A stretch of DNA of 64,000 nucleotides, from the NCBI GenBank assembly GCA_907165135.1, contig OU015566.1, positions 8,292,157 to 8,356,156 on the forward strand. The letters run 5' to 3'. Source of the DNA: Oikopleura dioica (taxonomy: Eukaryota; Chordata; Appendicularia; Copelata; Oikopleuridae). Below, one piece after another: positions 1 through 12,198 of this stretch. Within the stretch, counting starts at the first letter, position 1. Every line of letters begins with the position of its first letter. A program made the translations under genes and the position numbers. The notes under the pieces were generated by a model. It did no database searches and had not been told where the DNA came from. It saw nothing but the letters and a program-made list of their open reading frames with translations.

Positions 1-1
1 A

Positions 2-1005
2 GCTTTCCGCGAGCGAAAGGAATTCAAAGTCTACATCGTGATTCCATGCATTCCTGGCTCTGGAGGAAGCTTGGAAGAGAACACAGCAGCTGGCCAGGAA
101 ATTCTACTGCACATCACATATGAAAGCATTTCGAGAGGTGGAAATTCAATTTATGAATATCTCAAGAGATGCGAGCCAACCATCGAGTAAGTGTTTACTA
201 TTTAAATATTTATTACAACTTATTAAGAGTGGAAGACTATATTTACTTCGCAAGCTACCGAACTCACGAAATGTACAACGGCGGGCTACACCAAGCAGTT
301 GTATACCCTCACTCTAAACTGATGATTGTTGATGATCGCTTCACTATTATTGGTATGAGGGAGAACTATCACTCATTTATAATCAATTTTTTCTAGGCTC
401 GGCAAATATCAACGACCGATCACTCATCGGCGACCGTGACAGCGAAATCGGTGCGATAATTGACAACGAATGCTTCGCAAGATCACTGCGTGTTCGAATC
501 TGGTCAGTTGCTCTCGGTGATCCTGAGAATCTAGTGCAGACTGCACTCCCGCCCGAATCGGGAGAATTTTTTAAATATTGGAAAGATAGGGCAAAGTTCA
601 ACTATCAGGTGAATAATTGAGAGATTAATATTTATGCGTTTCGTCATAAATAATTTGATTCCCATAAAATTATAATACACTTCACAATTTATCTCTCAGC
701 TTTTCGACGAAGTATTCTGTATCTTGCCAAACAACACGGTTTACTCTCTTCCGGGAAAGTTTGAAGCTGCTTCTGAAGACTGGAAAGAATGGAAGCAAAG
801 ATACGACAACCGCCCGGCAAAAACTCAAGTCGAAGCAGGTGCAGCCCGAATGGCTCAAAGAAGAGGATACCTCGTCAGCCATCCGCTCGATTTCCTCAAG
901 AATGAGGATCGCGTCGACGAAATCAGCGATTTCTTCAAGAACCCTTCAGCCGCTTTCACAAAGGAAGGCATAACGCAATTCCTAGACGGAACCATGTTCC
1001 AATGA
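2..1005 (+). CDS. PLD: Phospholipase D (PLD1/2-type), C-terminal part
   Basis: Phosphatidylcholine-hydrolysing phospholipase D, which makes phosphatidic acid at membranes. The window holds only the C-terminal part. Four exons read through in one frame: 2-186, 228-352, 397-608 and 700-1005, with GT-AG introns of 41, 44 and 91 nt. The second HKD catalytic motif is visible as HSKLMIVDD followed by IIGSANINDRS, with the conserved upstream blocks YIVIPCIPG and ENSI-like GGNSIYEYL. The last exon carries the WKEW/HPLDFL region typical of the PLD C-terminus, but it ends GTMFQ instead of the usual WT. A polyadenylation signal AATAAA lies at 1093-1098. Family assignment is firm; the PLD1 versus PLD2 choice is not possible because the PX/PH part is outside the window. 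Confidence 0.93.
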
Positions 1006-1133
1006 AGCTAAAGACATGTATTTATCTGTATATTTGTTGCGAATCTTCTTCAATATTCCATGCTTAGCAAAACTATTTTTAAATCATTTTTCAATAAAGC
1101 TACAATCTCGGATTTTATTTGAAAAAGAATGAA

Positions 1134-1657
1134 TTACAAATACAAAATTTCCTTCAATTTAGCAAGAATTTTCGCCCCCAGCTTTACTTCCACTGAAAGC
1201 CTTGGACTTCCTCTGTTCAACTGATCAATGCTTGTTGTTGAAGTAACCTGTCTCTTAGCTTCTTCTAATCCCTTTGAAAATACCAAGAACTGGCTTTCTG
1301 CCTCTTCATCATTCTGTGGCGGGTACTCGGAGTCTTGCAGCCATTTTCTTACTGTTTTCACAGCAAGTGTCGTGGCTATATTCTCAATATTTAAATATCT
1401 TGAGTCTTTGTTTTACCGTTTTCTAAAACAAGTGACCCCTCGGGTGTTGTATTCCACCACAGAAAAAGTTGAGCGCTTTCTTCAGGTGTCAAGATTGACT
1501 TCTCTCCGTCAGTCTGGTCAAAAAGAAGAGGCTCGAACATAATGTCTGGCTCGTAGTAATAAAAGCCATCGTAGGTTACATTAAAACCGTGCTTGGAAGG
1601 TTCTCTATCAGCCGGGCGAAAAGTAACGGGATACCCGCTGGAAGAGTAAAAGGACAT
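1134..1657 (-). CDS. Orphan protein, about 160 residues
   Basis: I do not recognise this protein. Two coding exons (1417-1657, then 1134-1375) join across a 41-nt GT-AG intron (1376-1416) with the frame kept, giving about 160 residues. The N-terminal half is rich in aromatic residues (YDGFYYYEPDIMFEPL), followed by LFLWWNTTPEG; the C-terminal half is helical and charged. No signal peptide or membrane segment is evident. It is convergent with the PLD gene, whose stop lies 129 bp away. Codon use and frame conservation across the intron support a real gene; function is unknown. Confidence 0.6.
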
Positions 1658-2412
1658 GTTTTTTGATCACTGAGGCTTTACTCTCTCAAAGAGCGGAAAT
1701 AATATCTATGCGGATGCGTATACTTGCAAAGAAATGACGAATTCTGATTTATCATCGAAAGTTCTTCGCATTTTTATTTTAGCAATTTTATCCTTGTTTA
1801 TTTGGAAACAGTAAAATTGAAAAGAATGGGGGCAAAGTATTTTTTTTTTGGTGGACGAAAAAAGGAAATATAAAAATTACTCAGGGCGGCCTTAATTGAA
1901 ATAAAAGAATGAATGCTATTTTTTAAAATTGAAATATATATTTTTTGTCTTGGTCAGCAGCATTTTCAGCATGTGTTGTATACCGTTAGAGTACTTATCA
2001 TGATTATTTAATTAAAATTGAGACAAACAAATAAATAAGTAGTTCCTTGGTCCGGGCATAGGCAGCATCTCTGGCCCGTTAGAGAGTTAAAATTTCAATA
2101 AAAAAAACGATAAAAAGCTTCCACCAAAAATGAAGAGAAAAAGGTAAAACTCAGAATAAAATACAGTTCAAAAACACAAAAGATAAACATATTAAGATAC
2201 TATTTGTGAACGATGGGGTGGCCGAAAAGTTTAAAAATTTGTTACTCTTGAAATTACTTAAGTAAATAAATTTACTATTTGAAATTGTATAATTTATATG
2301 AATTCTTAACTTGGGGGTAAAAGCGAAAATTGGATCGGAGAAATAATGTGGCTGGTCTTTGGACAACTTATTTTCAGAGTATGATCAAGTTTAGTTCGAT
2401 TCAAGTGTATCT
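1658..2412. other. AT-rich intergenic stretch
   Basis: About 750 bp of AT-rich DNA between the start of the orphan gene and the 3' end of the beta-TrCP gene. It holds homopolymer runs and no open frame that I consider coding. It presumably contains the 3' UTR of beta-TrCP and the promoter of the 1134-1657 gene. Confidence 0.6.
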
Positions 2413-4977
2413 TTAACCGGCGTCTTCGTCCATTGGGTCGCCAAAGTCCTCGCCAGGAGGGGCTTGATTGTTGGCCAGTTGGTCTCGGTTGGCTTCTAAC
2501 TGGCGTTGTAGTGCAGCGAGATCCTTATAATTATAATTCGATAATAAGTTCGCTAACACAATAACTTACGGGTAAGTTTTGCATGTTTTGGATTTGCATC
2601 TGTTCCAAAATCATGTTGGCATTTGCGATTCGCGGTCGATTGCCTCGTCCTCTATGATTTCTTCCAACATCATTTCGTCTCAAGCGGAAGCCGTTAGCCT
2701 AAATTATTTGTAAGAAAGAGTGGGAGAAAGTGTTGATCACCATTTCGGGCTCTAAGTTCATAGGAGCTTCGTGTAATTCAACCACCTGTAATTGTTGACC
2801 GTCGTCTTCGTCCTCTGCCATGCCATCGTCGTTCGCAACCTAAAAGATGTTTTATTCTAGCGCTGAAAGGGGCTTTAAGTTTACCTCATTCGTATCGCCA
2901 TTTTCACCATCCTTTTCAGCGTTAAGGAAGTCCCAGATAAGAATTGTGTCGTCATGTGAAGAACTGAAGCGTTCATTAAAAAAGTGGTTTTTGGAAGTTA
3001 CTACCTGATAATTTGAAACTCGTCGAATTGGAGTCGGAAAACACGCCCAGAATGCTTCTCTAGCGTTTGAATGCACAAATTATTTGAAGGAATTCGCGGG
3101 TCGAGCGCTTTTTTCAAATCCCAAATTTTTATTTTTCCTAAAAAATGAGGTTTTCATCGATATAAAACGAAACTAACTTACCATCATATGCACCAGATAC
3201 AATTCGCTTATCATCGAAGCGGATGCATCGGACGAGCTCGTCGTGACCTTCGAGGGTGCGGAGGGATGTACCGTGCTCGATGTCCCAAATTCTAATAGTG
3301 TTGTCGGAGGATCCGGAGACGACGATATTCTCGCGGTATTGCAGGCAAGCTAGATTCAAAAATCGAATCAAGAGTAACGAAAGAAAGGAGACTTACCGAT
3401 ACCACGTCGGTGACCTTGCAAAGTTCGGACGAATTCGCCTGTCTGTGCCGTCCAAACTTTGATAGTTCGATCTCCAGAAGCCGAGACGATGTATTTCTCG
3501 TCAAAGTCGACTACGTTTACTGCTGCTCTGTGTCCAACGAGAACTTTTTGGAATTTGATTTCTAGGGAACATGTTAGCCAAGGTTTGTGGTTCGACAACA
3601 ATTGACTGATACAAGACAAATTACTGCTTGAAGCACTCATATTGAGTCGATCTCTTTTTTAGTTGATTTGATGAGGGTTAAAAAGTGGGCGATTGATTTA
3701 ATTGATGATTTTTATATACAACTGTAATAGTAACAGTAAGACAAAATAACAGTATTTTGCAAGAAAAATCGGTGATTCTTACCTGAACCGAATTTCTTGC
3801 CTAGAAAAGAAATTTTATTCACCAGAAATTTATTTAAATATTTACCTGCAAGACCGTATGGCTTGGTCATTTCCCAAACAACGATTGTTCGATCTTTGGA
3901 GCAGGTGACCATGACGCCATTGTAGTAACGCAAGTGAAGAACAGCTTCGGAATGATGCATCAGCGTGTTGATTTGCTCGCCCCTTTCCGCGTCCCAAACT
4001 CGGACAGTGGAATCGGATGAGCCGGTAATGATGACATTTTCGTTGTACTGAAAAAATAAGCCGTGTTCTCTTTATCGAAACTTTACCTGTAAGCAAAGAA
4101 CAGATCCAGTATGTCCAGTGAGTGTTTTTCTACACTCGAGGGTCTTTCTGTCCCAGATTTTGATGGTGTTGTCTCTCAAGCCCGAGACGATCTTATCGTC
4201 GTCGTATTGAAGACAGTACACACCTTTGCTCTGCTCGCTCTCGCAATTGATTCGGGAAATGGCGCATCGCCCGTTTCGCCAATTGCTCTCGATTTTAGCG
4301 ATGTCTTGGTGTACGGATGGGCAAAGCCCTCGGAAGAAACTATCGGGTCGCGGTCCCTCTAAAATAAGAACTTGAGATCTGGAATCAGAATCAATCTGAG
4401 ATACCTTCTTTACATCCGCGGAATAAGTACTTGAGCCAGCCTCGTCGCTCTGCAAGCCCTCTCCAGACTGATTTCTTTTTCACCTGGTTTTCGACGTACG
4501 CTTTCCAGAGCATTCCATCGTGCACAACGTCGTGCCATCCACGGCAAACCTAAAGTTACGTGTAAAATGTCGTAAAAGAAGCGGATTTTACCATTTCTGC
4601 GTTTCGCAGTGATTTGGAGTCGAGATAGCCTAATATACATTTGGCGAGGTCTGGTAGACCCTCTTTTGCCAGTTGCGAGATGAAGTCCCGTTGAAGAAGC
4701 GGCTGCAGAGTATGGTCGATTGCGCCTAGCTGGAAATGGCTCATGTGTTGCATGAGTGTGCGGACCAGGTCGATTTGCTCTGGCCCAGAACACCGGAGGA
4801 ATTGTTCCACGTACACATGCTTGTTTTGCTTGTATTCATCGGAGAAAACTTTGCGCTCGAGTTGACTAAAGCGGAAATAATGAGATTGAAAGCGCTACAT
4901 TTTTACTCTTACTTTTCCTCGCCATGGCTTATTTCCATGCCAAAGTCGCCCTTGTAAGATTTGCCGTCGTAGTCCAT
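2413..4977 (-). CDS. BTRC: Beta-TrCP-like F-box/WD40 protein (SCF substrate receptor)
   Basis: Substrate receptor of the SCF ubiquitin ligase that recognises phosphodegrons (beta-catenin, IkappaB class). Order: D-domain and F-box ([26 protein letters not shown]), the linker [15 protein letters not shown], then seven WD40 blades, including [79 protein letters not shown] and [15 protein letters not shown]. These match vertebrate BTRC/FBXW11 closely. About nine exons with short introns. After the last blade, where vertebrate proteins soon stop, the frame continues for roughly 100 residues (acidic, then R/N/Q-rich) to a stop at 2413. The start is uncertain: ATG 4977 ([10 protein letters not shown]) joins the F-box exon in frame only if an internal acceptor near 4858 is used. 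A possible further 5' exon lies near 5064-5141. Confidence 0.93.
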
Positions 4978-5336
4978 GCGGACTCGGCTTGGATTTTGCC
5001 GCTCGCTGGGGGCAAAAGTACTGCGCCTTTTATCTTCTCAAAATTCTAGTGCTCACGGGTGATGTTGCACTCGCTCACACTCGTCTTGCTGTTTACCGAT
5101 TTGCGACCGTCAAAAAGCGATGAACTCACAATCTCTAAAAAGGAAAAATTCTAGAGACAAGCTTGAAGAAATCAAATGCTTTTTTTCGGAACAGTGGGAG
5201 CTCCACTCAACATTAGTTGAATTATCCTTAATTAAATAAATGTACAAATAGCTTTCACGCTAATAAATAAAGGTATAAATTGGTTATCTAAGATGTTAAT
5301 TACAGTAACTTCTTTTCAGAGCAAGAAAAGGTAACT
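4978..5336. other. Intergenic region with possible 5' exon of BTRC
   Basis: Between BTRC and VWA8. On the minus strand around 5064-5141 there is an open stretch (LFDGRKSVNSKTSVSECNIT) preceded by a TTTTTAG-like acceptor and followed by a GTGAGC-like donor, so it may be an upstream BTRC exon. I could not join it to the next exon in frame. The rest (5142-5336) is probably the 3' flank of VWA8; I see no gene in it. Confidence 0.35.
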
Positions 5337-8300
5337 CTAAAGTTTGAGCAAGGTCGATTGGAAGAACGTTCTCAAAATCGCTGGTATCTCATTTGGCTCT
5401 TTCACGATGTAAGATCTCCCAGCTGGTAGCTCGCTTTTCATCCTTTCTGCTTGATCCCCGAGCGACCCAATGCAAATGACGCAAGTGTTGACGGCTTGAT
5501 CGAGGTCAAGCGCGTCTCGCAAGTATTTGATCGGGATTCCATACCTCTCCAAGTTCGCATCCGTCAGTAAGATCAGAAACCTCTCGTCGGCTTCCTCGTC
5601 AGCTGCCAATCGTCGGATCTGCTCACGGGTCGCCTCGATTGTGTTGTCGCCCGGGAAGCAAAACTGGGGATGAGAAGCGCATTCTTGAAGCACCTTGAGT
5701 CGCTCTTTATCGGTTTTGGGCATGTTCTCTACGAGTGATAAGGGAATGTAGCGGTGATCACCAGAATGGCCTACAATGTCCCATTTCACTTTGTTCCTCG
5801 CTGCTTCTGAATCAAGCCCTTCCATCACCATGCAGAGTGACTCTAGCTGCCTAGTAAGTCGCTGATCAGTGCCATTGAATCGGTACATCGAAGCGGAACA
5901 ATCAGCAAGAATCGTGAGTCGCTTCGGCTTTTGATTATCGAACCCTTGGTCATTGTTGTCCGGCTCTCGTCGTCGGCGATAAATGAGTTTCTCGCCAACA
6001 AGTCCTTCAACTAGCTTATTATCGTCAAGTTCACCATCAGTTTGATTATTGAGCCACTCTCGTTCTTTTGTTTTTGCTTGAAGGCCCTCGAAAAGCGCTC
6101 TCATATTTGAGATATCATTACGAATCGGTTCTCGAAACTGCTGATAAGCTTCGTGGTCATGTTTACTCATGCTAATTTCTTTCAGTCTGTCCCGCAATGC
6201 TGCATCGGCTTGTTCTCTTGCTGCTCGACGGACGTGTTCGGGGACATCTGCCTTTTCCTCATCCGATAATTGGTGAACATCATGACCTTTGTCAAGTCTG
6301 TAAGGACCTCCTTTGCCACCGAGGCCAGCAGTATCTCGACCGCCAGTGCCTCCAGCCCAAGTGTTGCCTCCAACGTGGGGCTCATTCTTCGGGTCTTCCT
6401 TTCCGTGCTTAGGCGATGATGTATCAAGCCCGGAATGACGCTCATACTCGAGACGAACATCTCCATCGCCCTGGCCGACCATATTTTTCCACTGCGTCAT
6501 CGCCGATGCCAAATTTTCGCGGCAGCTGTCAAACTCTCTAACATTTCCAATACCATCCACAGTCACGACTGTTCCGTTACTCACACTTGCACCAAGGGCA
6601 AAGTCTTCTTTTCTAGCAGCAGCCCACCAGCGATCATGGTCAACTTCGGGTACTGGAATGTAAGAGACTTTTTTCTCTTTCAAGTCGGTAACTTCGATGA
6701 AGGCTCCAGCGCCAAGAGGACGAGGGTTCGATTCGGTAAAGATGTAACCAGGAACGCGTTTTGGTGGTACAAGTTGCGCAACCATAGTTGGAGAAATCCA
6801 ATGAGCCTTTGACATTGTCGCTCCAGCGACATCTTCTGGTCTTGGATACTGAAATTCCTCGAATTTATCAGCAGTTGGCGCACCAACGAGCCAGCCAGCT
6901 GATGACCAGCCGGATACGAACCCGCGTTTTGGAGTTTCAGGAGCTTCGCCTTCTTTCGGTTCCTTGGAAAATGGACTGATTGAAATCGGTGCTCCGTTTT
7001 CCACGAACTGCATGTGACCAGATTCAAGATTCACAAGCCAGTATTCACCATCAACAGATTCAACGAGGAGAGTGTTTTTGTCGAAAGCTTGAGCACTCAT
7101 CGGCAGAATTCCGAGATCGATACGTTTCATCGTTGGCCTCTCATCTTCAACAAAAGTGAGTTGGTGAATGAACGGATTGTTGGCGGAGAAAAACCAGACA
7201 ATTCCATCAGACTCGCTGTACGGCGACAGAATTTGGAAGTTTTTCATCATTTTATCCGGGCGGGGGTCATTCACGCCGCCAGGCATTGCTTCTCCTCGAG
7301 AGTAGCCAAACTTTGTGATGCTTGAGAAGGTCGAGCTCGGACTAAGGCGATAAGAAGACTCTTCTTCAGGCCGAAGAACCATCATTTGATTGGTAACCGA
7401 TTCCTGGACCAGAAATTCGTTGTTTGGCAGAGCACAGATATTGAGCTTCGGCTGGAAACCGTAGCGGCCACTTTGAAAGGCATCCCATAAGTCGAAATAA
7501 ATAATTCCATCAGGTTTGGTGTGTGAAAAGACGCCGATGGGACCTTGAACTGCCACGGAGATGATGTTATCCGAAGAAATGGCGACGGAAGCTGGCTTTT
7601 GCGACTGACCGTACTCAGGTAGTTGGAATGACCTTCGCTGCTCAGAAAAGAAGTTACGTCGTTCAGAGTGGTCCTTTGCTTTCGGCCAGCTCTTAAAAGG
7701 CACGTTAGCTTCTTCCACATTCAGCGTTTCCTTCTTACTGACAGGAAATATTAAACAAAAGACAGATTTTTCGCTAGAATTTGCTCTTTTTGTTTCCCAC
7801 ACAAGGTCTCGAAACTAAAGCTACTTTGCCCGAGAGTTATCAATATTTCCGCCCTAGCTGATGATCTTTTCCTTTTGCGAATCTACTAACCAATGGCCCT
7901 GAGACTTGGGCGGGTCGGACAGACGCAATTCGGCGGCAAGACGAATATCATCGTTCCGAGCGTTTATTGGAATACCATGACGCATAAGAACCTCGAGCAC
8001 TTGTTTTGACGCCTCCTCGTTGTAAATGTCAAAGTCAAAGACATTCTCACACGCAGTCTGAGAAGCGATAATCAATATGATAGAAAGTACGCAGGAGCTT
8101 ACCTGGAGGCCATCTTCAGGGTACTTTTGGAAATGCTTCACAATCGCCACTGCTTCTCGAGTACTGTAAGGATACTGTGTTTGACCGCGATCGGCAAGGC
8201 TTCGTAATTCACCGAAAGTAGCTACCAAACGGTCGAGAATATGATCTTCTAGGTCTGGTGCGTAAGACTTGAGCATTTTCTTCTCAGACTCAATACTCGG

Positions 8301-11206
8301 GTTGTCAATTGCGAAGCTAAATTTAGTTAGATAAGGTTGAAACAAAGAAAAGGTTCACCAGGAAAAGGAATCGCCACAGGCTCCAAAGAAATCATTTCCG
8401 AGGAAGGGGAATCCAGGTCTATTTGCCAGCGCTAGAATCCTGAACTTGGGATGTAACTTAATATCGGCATCGTCTTCCTTCGAAATGACTCGTCCGTCTG
8501 GAAGCCGAATATGCCCACATTCCAAAAGCGAACGCAAAACTGCCGTCACATGAGTAGGCGCCTTGTCGGCCTCATCGATGACCAACACGTGACCGTTCAG
8601 GCAAGCCTTGACGAGGGGCGAGTCTTCGTAAACAAGCTTTCCGTCTCTCAGTGCAGGCGATGCCGTTAACTGTTGGATTGTTGTGTCTCTGAAAAGATAA
8701 TGAGGTAAAATTTTCGTCTTTTGAAAGTCTGTTTACCTGTGGAGCTGGATATATTCGCGCTCGCGCTGGAGCAATTCCAAAAACCTATCAGCCAACTTAT
8801 TCTTCCCAACTCCTTGATTGCCGACAAGAAGAATGTGTTCGCCAAGGATCCAGTCGGATAAAAGAGCTTCCAATACTCTTTCGAAAGGGTTATCAAACTA
8901 TCATATGATATATCAGCTGAAATATTTAAATTGCCGGCGATAAGATCTATCCTACAATTTATCTACTGACAAGATTGTGAGAAAATCGTTTTATATCCCT
9001 ACTCTATCTTGCGCATCATTATGATAAAAAAGTGGAGATGGAACTTTTCTCGGTTCTTCAGCAGGAGAAATCGAACAAGAAACTGAACCAATTGTGAGGC
9101 TATCTGGAGTTGAGGTAATTTGGGTTGGTTTTATGGCACTCGACGGGGCTGGAAACGAGCTCATTTGTCGATCGAGTGCTTCTTGGGTCGACAGTGGCAA
9201 AAAGTTGGTTAGCGCTGCGCGTTGAAGTTCTTCGCGGAGATTCAAAGATGGGTACTCAGAGATTCGCCGAGCTACTCGGATAAGCTGTTTTGTGGAGAAA
9301 GATTGGGCGATGCTTCTGAGAGCAGGGTCGGTGCTGCTTCTCAGGGAGTGGGCAAAACGAGTCATATCAGCAGCAACGGATTGTTCCACGCCGAGGGATT
9401 GAACGAGTAAACTGGTCTCATCATTTTGTGGAAAAGGAGCAACCTTTATAGAGATAAAAAAAATCGTTATAGAATACAGACTAAGGCAATAAATAAATAA
9501 AGTTTTTCTTTAACTCTTTCCTGGTGCCATAAAAATCCAGGGACAATTTCCGGCGTGAGCCATTGAGTTTTTGACGTAGGAGGTTCCGCCAGTGCAATTA
9601 TTTTGAAGGCAGGGTGGATCTCGTTAATACCTTTTTCGTTGAGCTCGGCAGGTGAGATTTTCTGCTCGGAAAGCATTTCCGCGAATGTTTCTGCGGAGAC
9701 AAGTCGTGTCCCGTCGTGAAGCGAAATTTCGCGATCTTGCGTGAGCCGGTTGAGCAATGCCAGTGTTCCTGGGAAGAGTCGATCTAATCCATCGATGATT
9801 GCGATGCGGCCTTCGATAGCTGCATTCACTAGAGGGCTGTATCGCCAGATTGTATCACCTTTGTCGTCTGTCACACGCTGTTGAAGAAGGTCACGGGCGG
9901 ACATATCCTGGTAAAGAAGCACCGGCTCTACTTTTTGTCCGAGAAGTCGGGCAGCCTCGTTCGCTAGAGTTTGCTTCCCCACACCTCGGTTTCCAATCAA
10001 AGCCACGTCTCCAACGGACAGCGATGCAAGAATATCGACGAGCTGGTGTTGTCGACCGCCAGTTGGATAGAACAAGCGATCTTGATTCACCTCACTGCTT
10101 TTACTCGCTGCAGAGGGCATTGAAAAACTCTGTTCTGCTTTGCTCATGAGTCCAGTTTTTCCAGAGACGTTTATTTCGGCTTTTTCATTGTCGAAATTGA
10201 TACTTTGAACGGACAAATGATGCCGTTCTCGTGGAAGATCAAGTTTGTCAGACGCTAGAAGGCCGTTGACGCTCTTTACGGAGCTATCGGTAAGCATTCC
10301 ACTTTCATAAGGATACAATCTGTCAAACAGAGCGAAGGGTGTGTGACATTCATTCATCAAAGGCGACAACCGGGGGACCATGTCGACAGGAAAGACTCCG
10401 GCGCCGAGTTTTCTGGCTTCAGGGGAGTTGATAGCATATCCAACATCTAGAAGTTTGCTGAGCGACTCTTTTTGTGACGCTTCTGTGATGTTTTTGATAT
10501 CGTGGTATTTTGAATGTTCGATTTGTCTGGCTTGAAATCGCGAGCGAAGTGGAGGATCGAGCGGTGCACCCTTGAACATCGGTACTGGCAAGCCAAGAGC
10601 AATCACTCTAAAATACTCGTCCACACGAATCAATCCAGCTTCTACCATTTGTTCCGGGCTTCCTGTCTTTACAAGGTGATCCCATCGACTCGGCGCCATC
10701 AAAAATCGACCATCTTCAAGTTGGACCTCACGGTTTTCAAGCAAGTTGTTCAGAACAGGGAGAACATTTCGCTCACAGCGCTCGATTCCGTCCAAAACAA
10801 GAATTCTTCCGTTCACAGCAGCGCGAATGGCCGCTGCGTCTTTGTATACTGCGTTTCCATCGATGATTTCTCTTCTTTGTTTGATATCAGTTTCTGTTGT
10901 GTCTCGTGATAGAGAGAGATATTCAACTTCTCTGTTGCTTAATTCAGCGGAGGCAAGCGCAAGCCATCTCTTTCTCGGTCCAGGTGGTCCGATAAGAAAT
11001 GAATCCTGGCCGAGGATGTCTTTCTTCCAAAGCCACTGTATGTGTCTGAGACTGTCCTGTGAATGATCGAGGAGACGCGCAAAGCCTCGAGGGATTAATT
11101 CCGGGTTCTTGGCATCACTTTTGACAAGAGGACTGACTTCGCCAATCCGCTTTGCTTTCACAAGTGACCTCTTCCAATTTCGACCGTTTCGCGAGAGCCG
11201 TAACAT
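5337..11206 (-). CDS. VWA8: VWA8-like mitochondrial AAA/von Willebrand A protein
   Basis: Dynein-related AAA ATPase with a C-terminal von Willebrand A domain; in vertebrates VWA8 is a mitochondrial matrix-side protein. The basic, Ser/Arg-rich N-terminus (MLRLSRNGRNWKRSL) fits a mitochondrial presequence. First AAA module: LIGPPGPRKRW, degenerate as in VWA8. Second: ALIGNRGVGKQT with YQDMSARDLLQQR. Third: GNQGVGKNK and Walker B VLVIDEADKAPTHV, with ANRPGFPFLGNDFFG. The last exon (5337-7737) carries the conserved SSPKHGKEDP/GGNTWAGGTGG block and a vWA domain with MIDAS LADCSASMYRFNG. The 7738-7890 intron fits with donor GTTAGT and acceptor TCAG. The whole length is colinear with human VWA8. It is the most downstream gene of a likely three-gene operon. 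Confidence 0.95.
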
Positions 11207-11322
11207 GAATCTACGATAAGAAGATGAGTAATATATGAATGCGTAAATTTAATCTACGTAAACGAAAGAGAAATAAAAATGAATGAAAATTCATGAAAAA
11301 AAATACAGAAATATGAAGAAAG

Positions 11323-12158
11323 TCACGAGTTTTTGCTGCAAGATGAAGGGAAAAGTGGGTCCGTTTTACTTTTCCACTTGACGAAATCAATATGTTCGAC
11401 TTCTGATAGGAGCTTTTCAGATGGTTTTGCGTCACTGAAGTTTCAAATGTCAGTTTTGATGCTGAGTCGAATCAATTTTACCTGTCAAGAGAACTGAGAA
11501 GAGATCTCAAAAAAGGCCTGCTTGATAATTTCGCTCTCTTAGAAATCAAGCTGTAACTCAACTCCTCCTTGCTCGCGAAAATCTTGCTCAGATCGACATT
11601 TCCTGCCTTGCAGCAAAGATGAAACTCGCGGACGGCCCGGAGAGCTTGATGTGACTCGCAAAGAGCTGAACTTTGAGAAATTCGATACGGAAGAACTGCA
11701 CAAAGAAGGCCCATTATCTCAGTCTGAAGACGGCAGGAATGCGCTATTCTAGCGCCCAGCGCTTCACAGATTGGAAACGATGGACAGTCCGTGTTCTCAA
11801 GCCGATGTTCGAGGTGGACACAGTCCCAGGGAAGTTTTTCGATGTCTTCAATTGCTTGGCAGAGCTAAAAATATACCATGAGGATAAAAAAGATTTACAA
11901 AATGTACTCGCTTACTTTTAGAAAATCCTCTCTAGTCAATCTTTGCTTCGCAAATTTTAAGATTTTCACAATCAGAATTCCTGCTTTCTCCCCCTCAACA
12001 GGTCCCAAAAGTCGATGACAGTTTTCCCGGAAGCACTCTCTAGTAGCAACATCATTAGATCTCTTTTTGATGACGATTTTTCACTCACACGATTTCACAA
12101 TTTCATCACGCTCCTCGGCAACACGATCCAGCTTCGACCCTGATTTTCGCTTTCTCAT
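11323..12158 (-). CDS. Unrecognised gene between AASDH and VWA8
   Basis: I do not recognise the product (roughly 240 residues). Exons read from ATG 12158 (MRKRKSGSKLDRVAEERDEI), across a possible 36-nt intron, to CFRENCHRLLGPVEGEKAG, then a 51-nt intron, then a long exon (KLPWDCVHLEHRLENTDC; CEALGARIAHSCRLQTEIMG), an intron after SLLSSLD, and a last part ending DFVKWKSKNS at a stop at 11323. It looks helical, Cys-containing and soluble, with a basic N-terminus that could be a nuclear signal. The upstream AASDH stop is only 40 nt away, and TTTTTATAG sits directly before its ATG, as expected for an operon gene receiving a spliced leader. Confidence 0.6.
12141..12158 (-). promoter_or_regulatory. 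Candidate trans-splice acceptor in AASDH operon
   Basis: The 40-nt gap between the AASDH stop and the next ATG (minus strand) ends CTTTTTATAG immediately before AATGAG. A pyrimidine/T-rich tract plus AG one base from the start codon, in so short a gap, is what operon-internal spliced-leader acceptors look like. The coordinates mark the start codon region; the acceptor itself lies at about 12159-12170. Inference from layout only. Confidence 0.45.
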
Positions 12159-12198
12159 TCTATAAAAAGGAATCTCGGTTAGTTTTCTGTTTGGCTCA

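Noticed and set aside
4410-4793. 127-residue minus-strand frame over the F-box exon of beta-TrCP
   Set aside because: Arg/Pro-rich sequence in a different frame from the recognisable F-box; read-through shadow.
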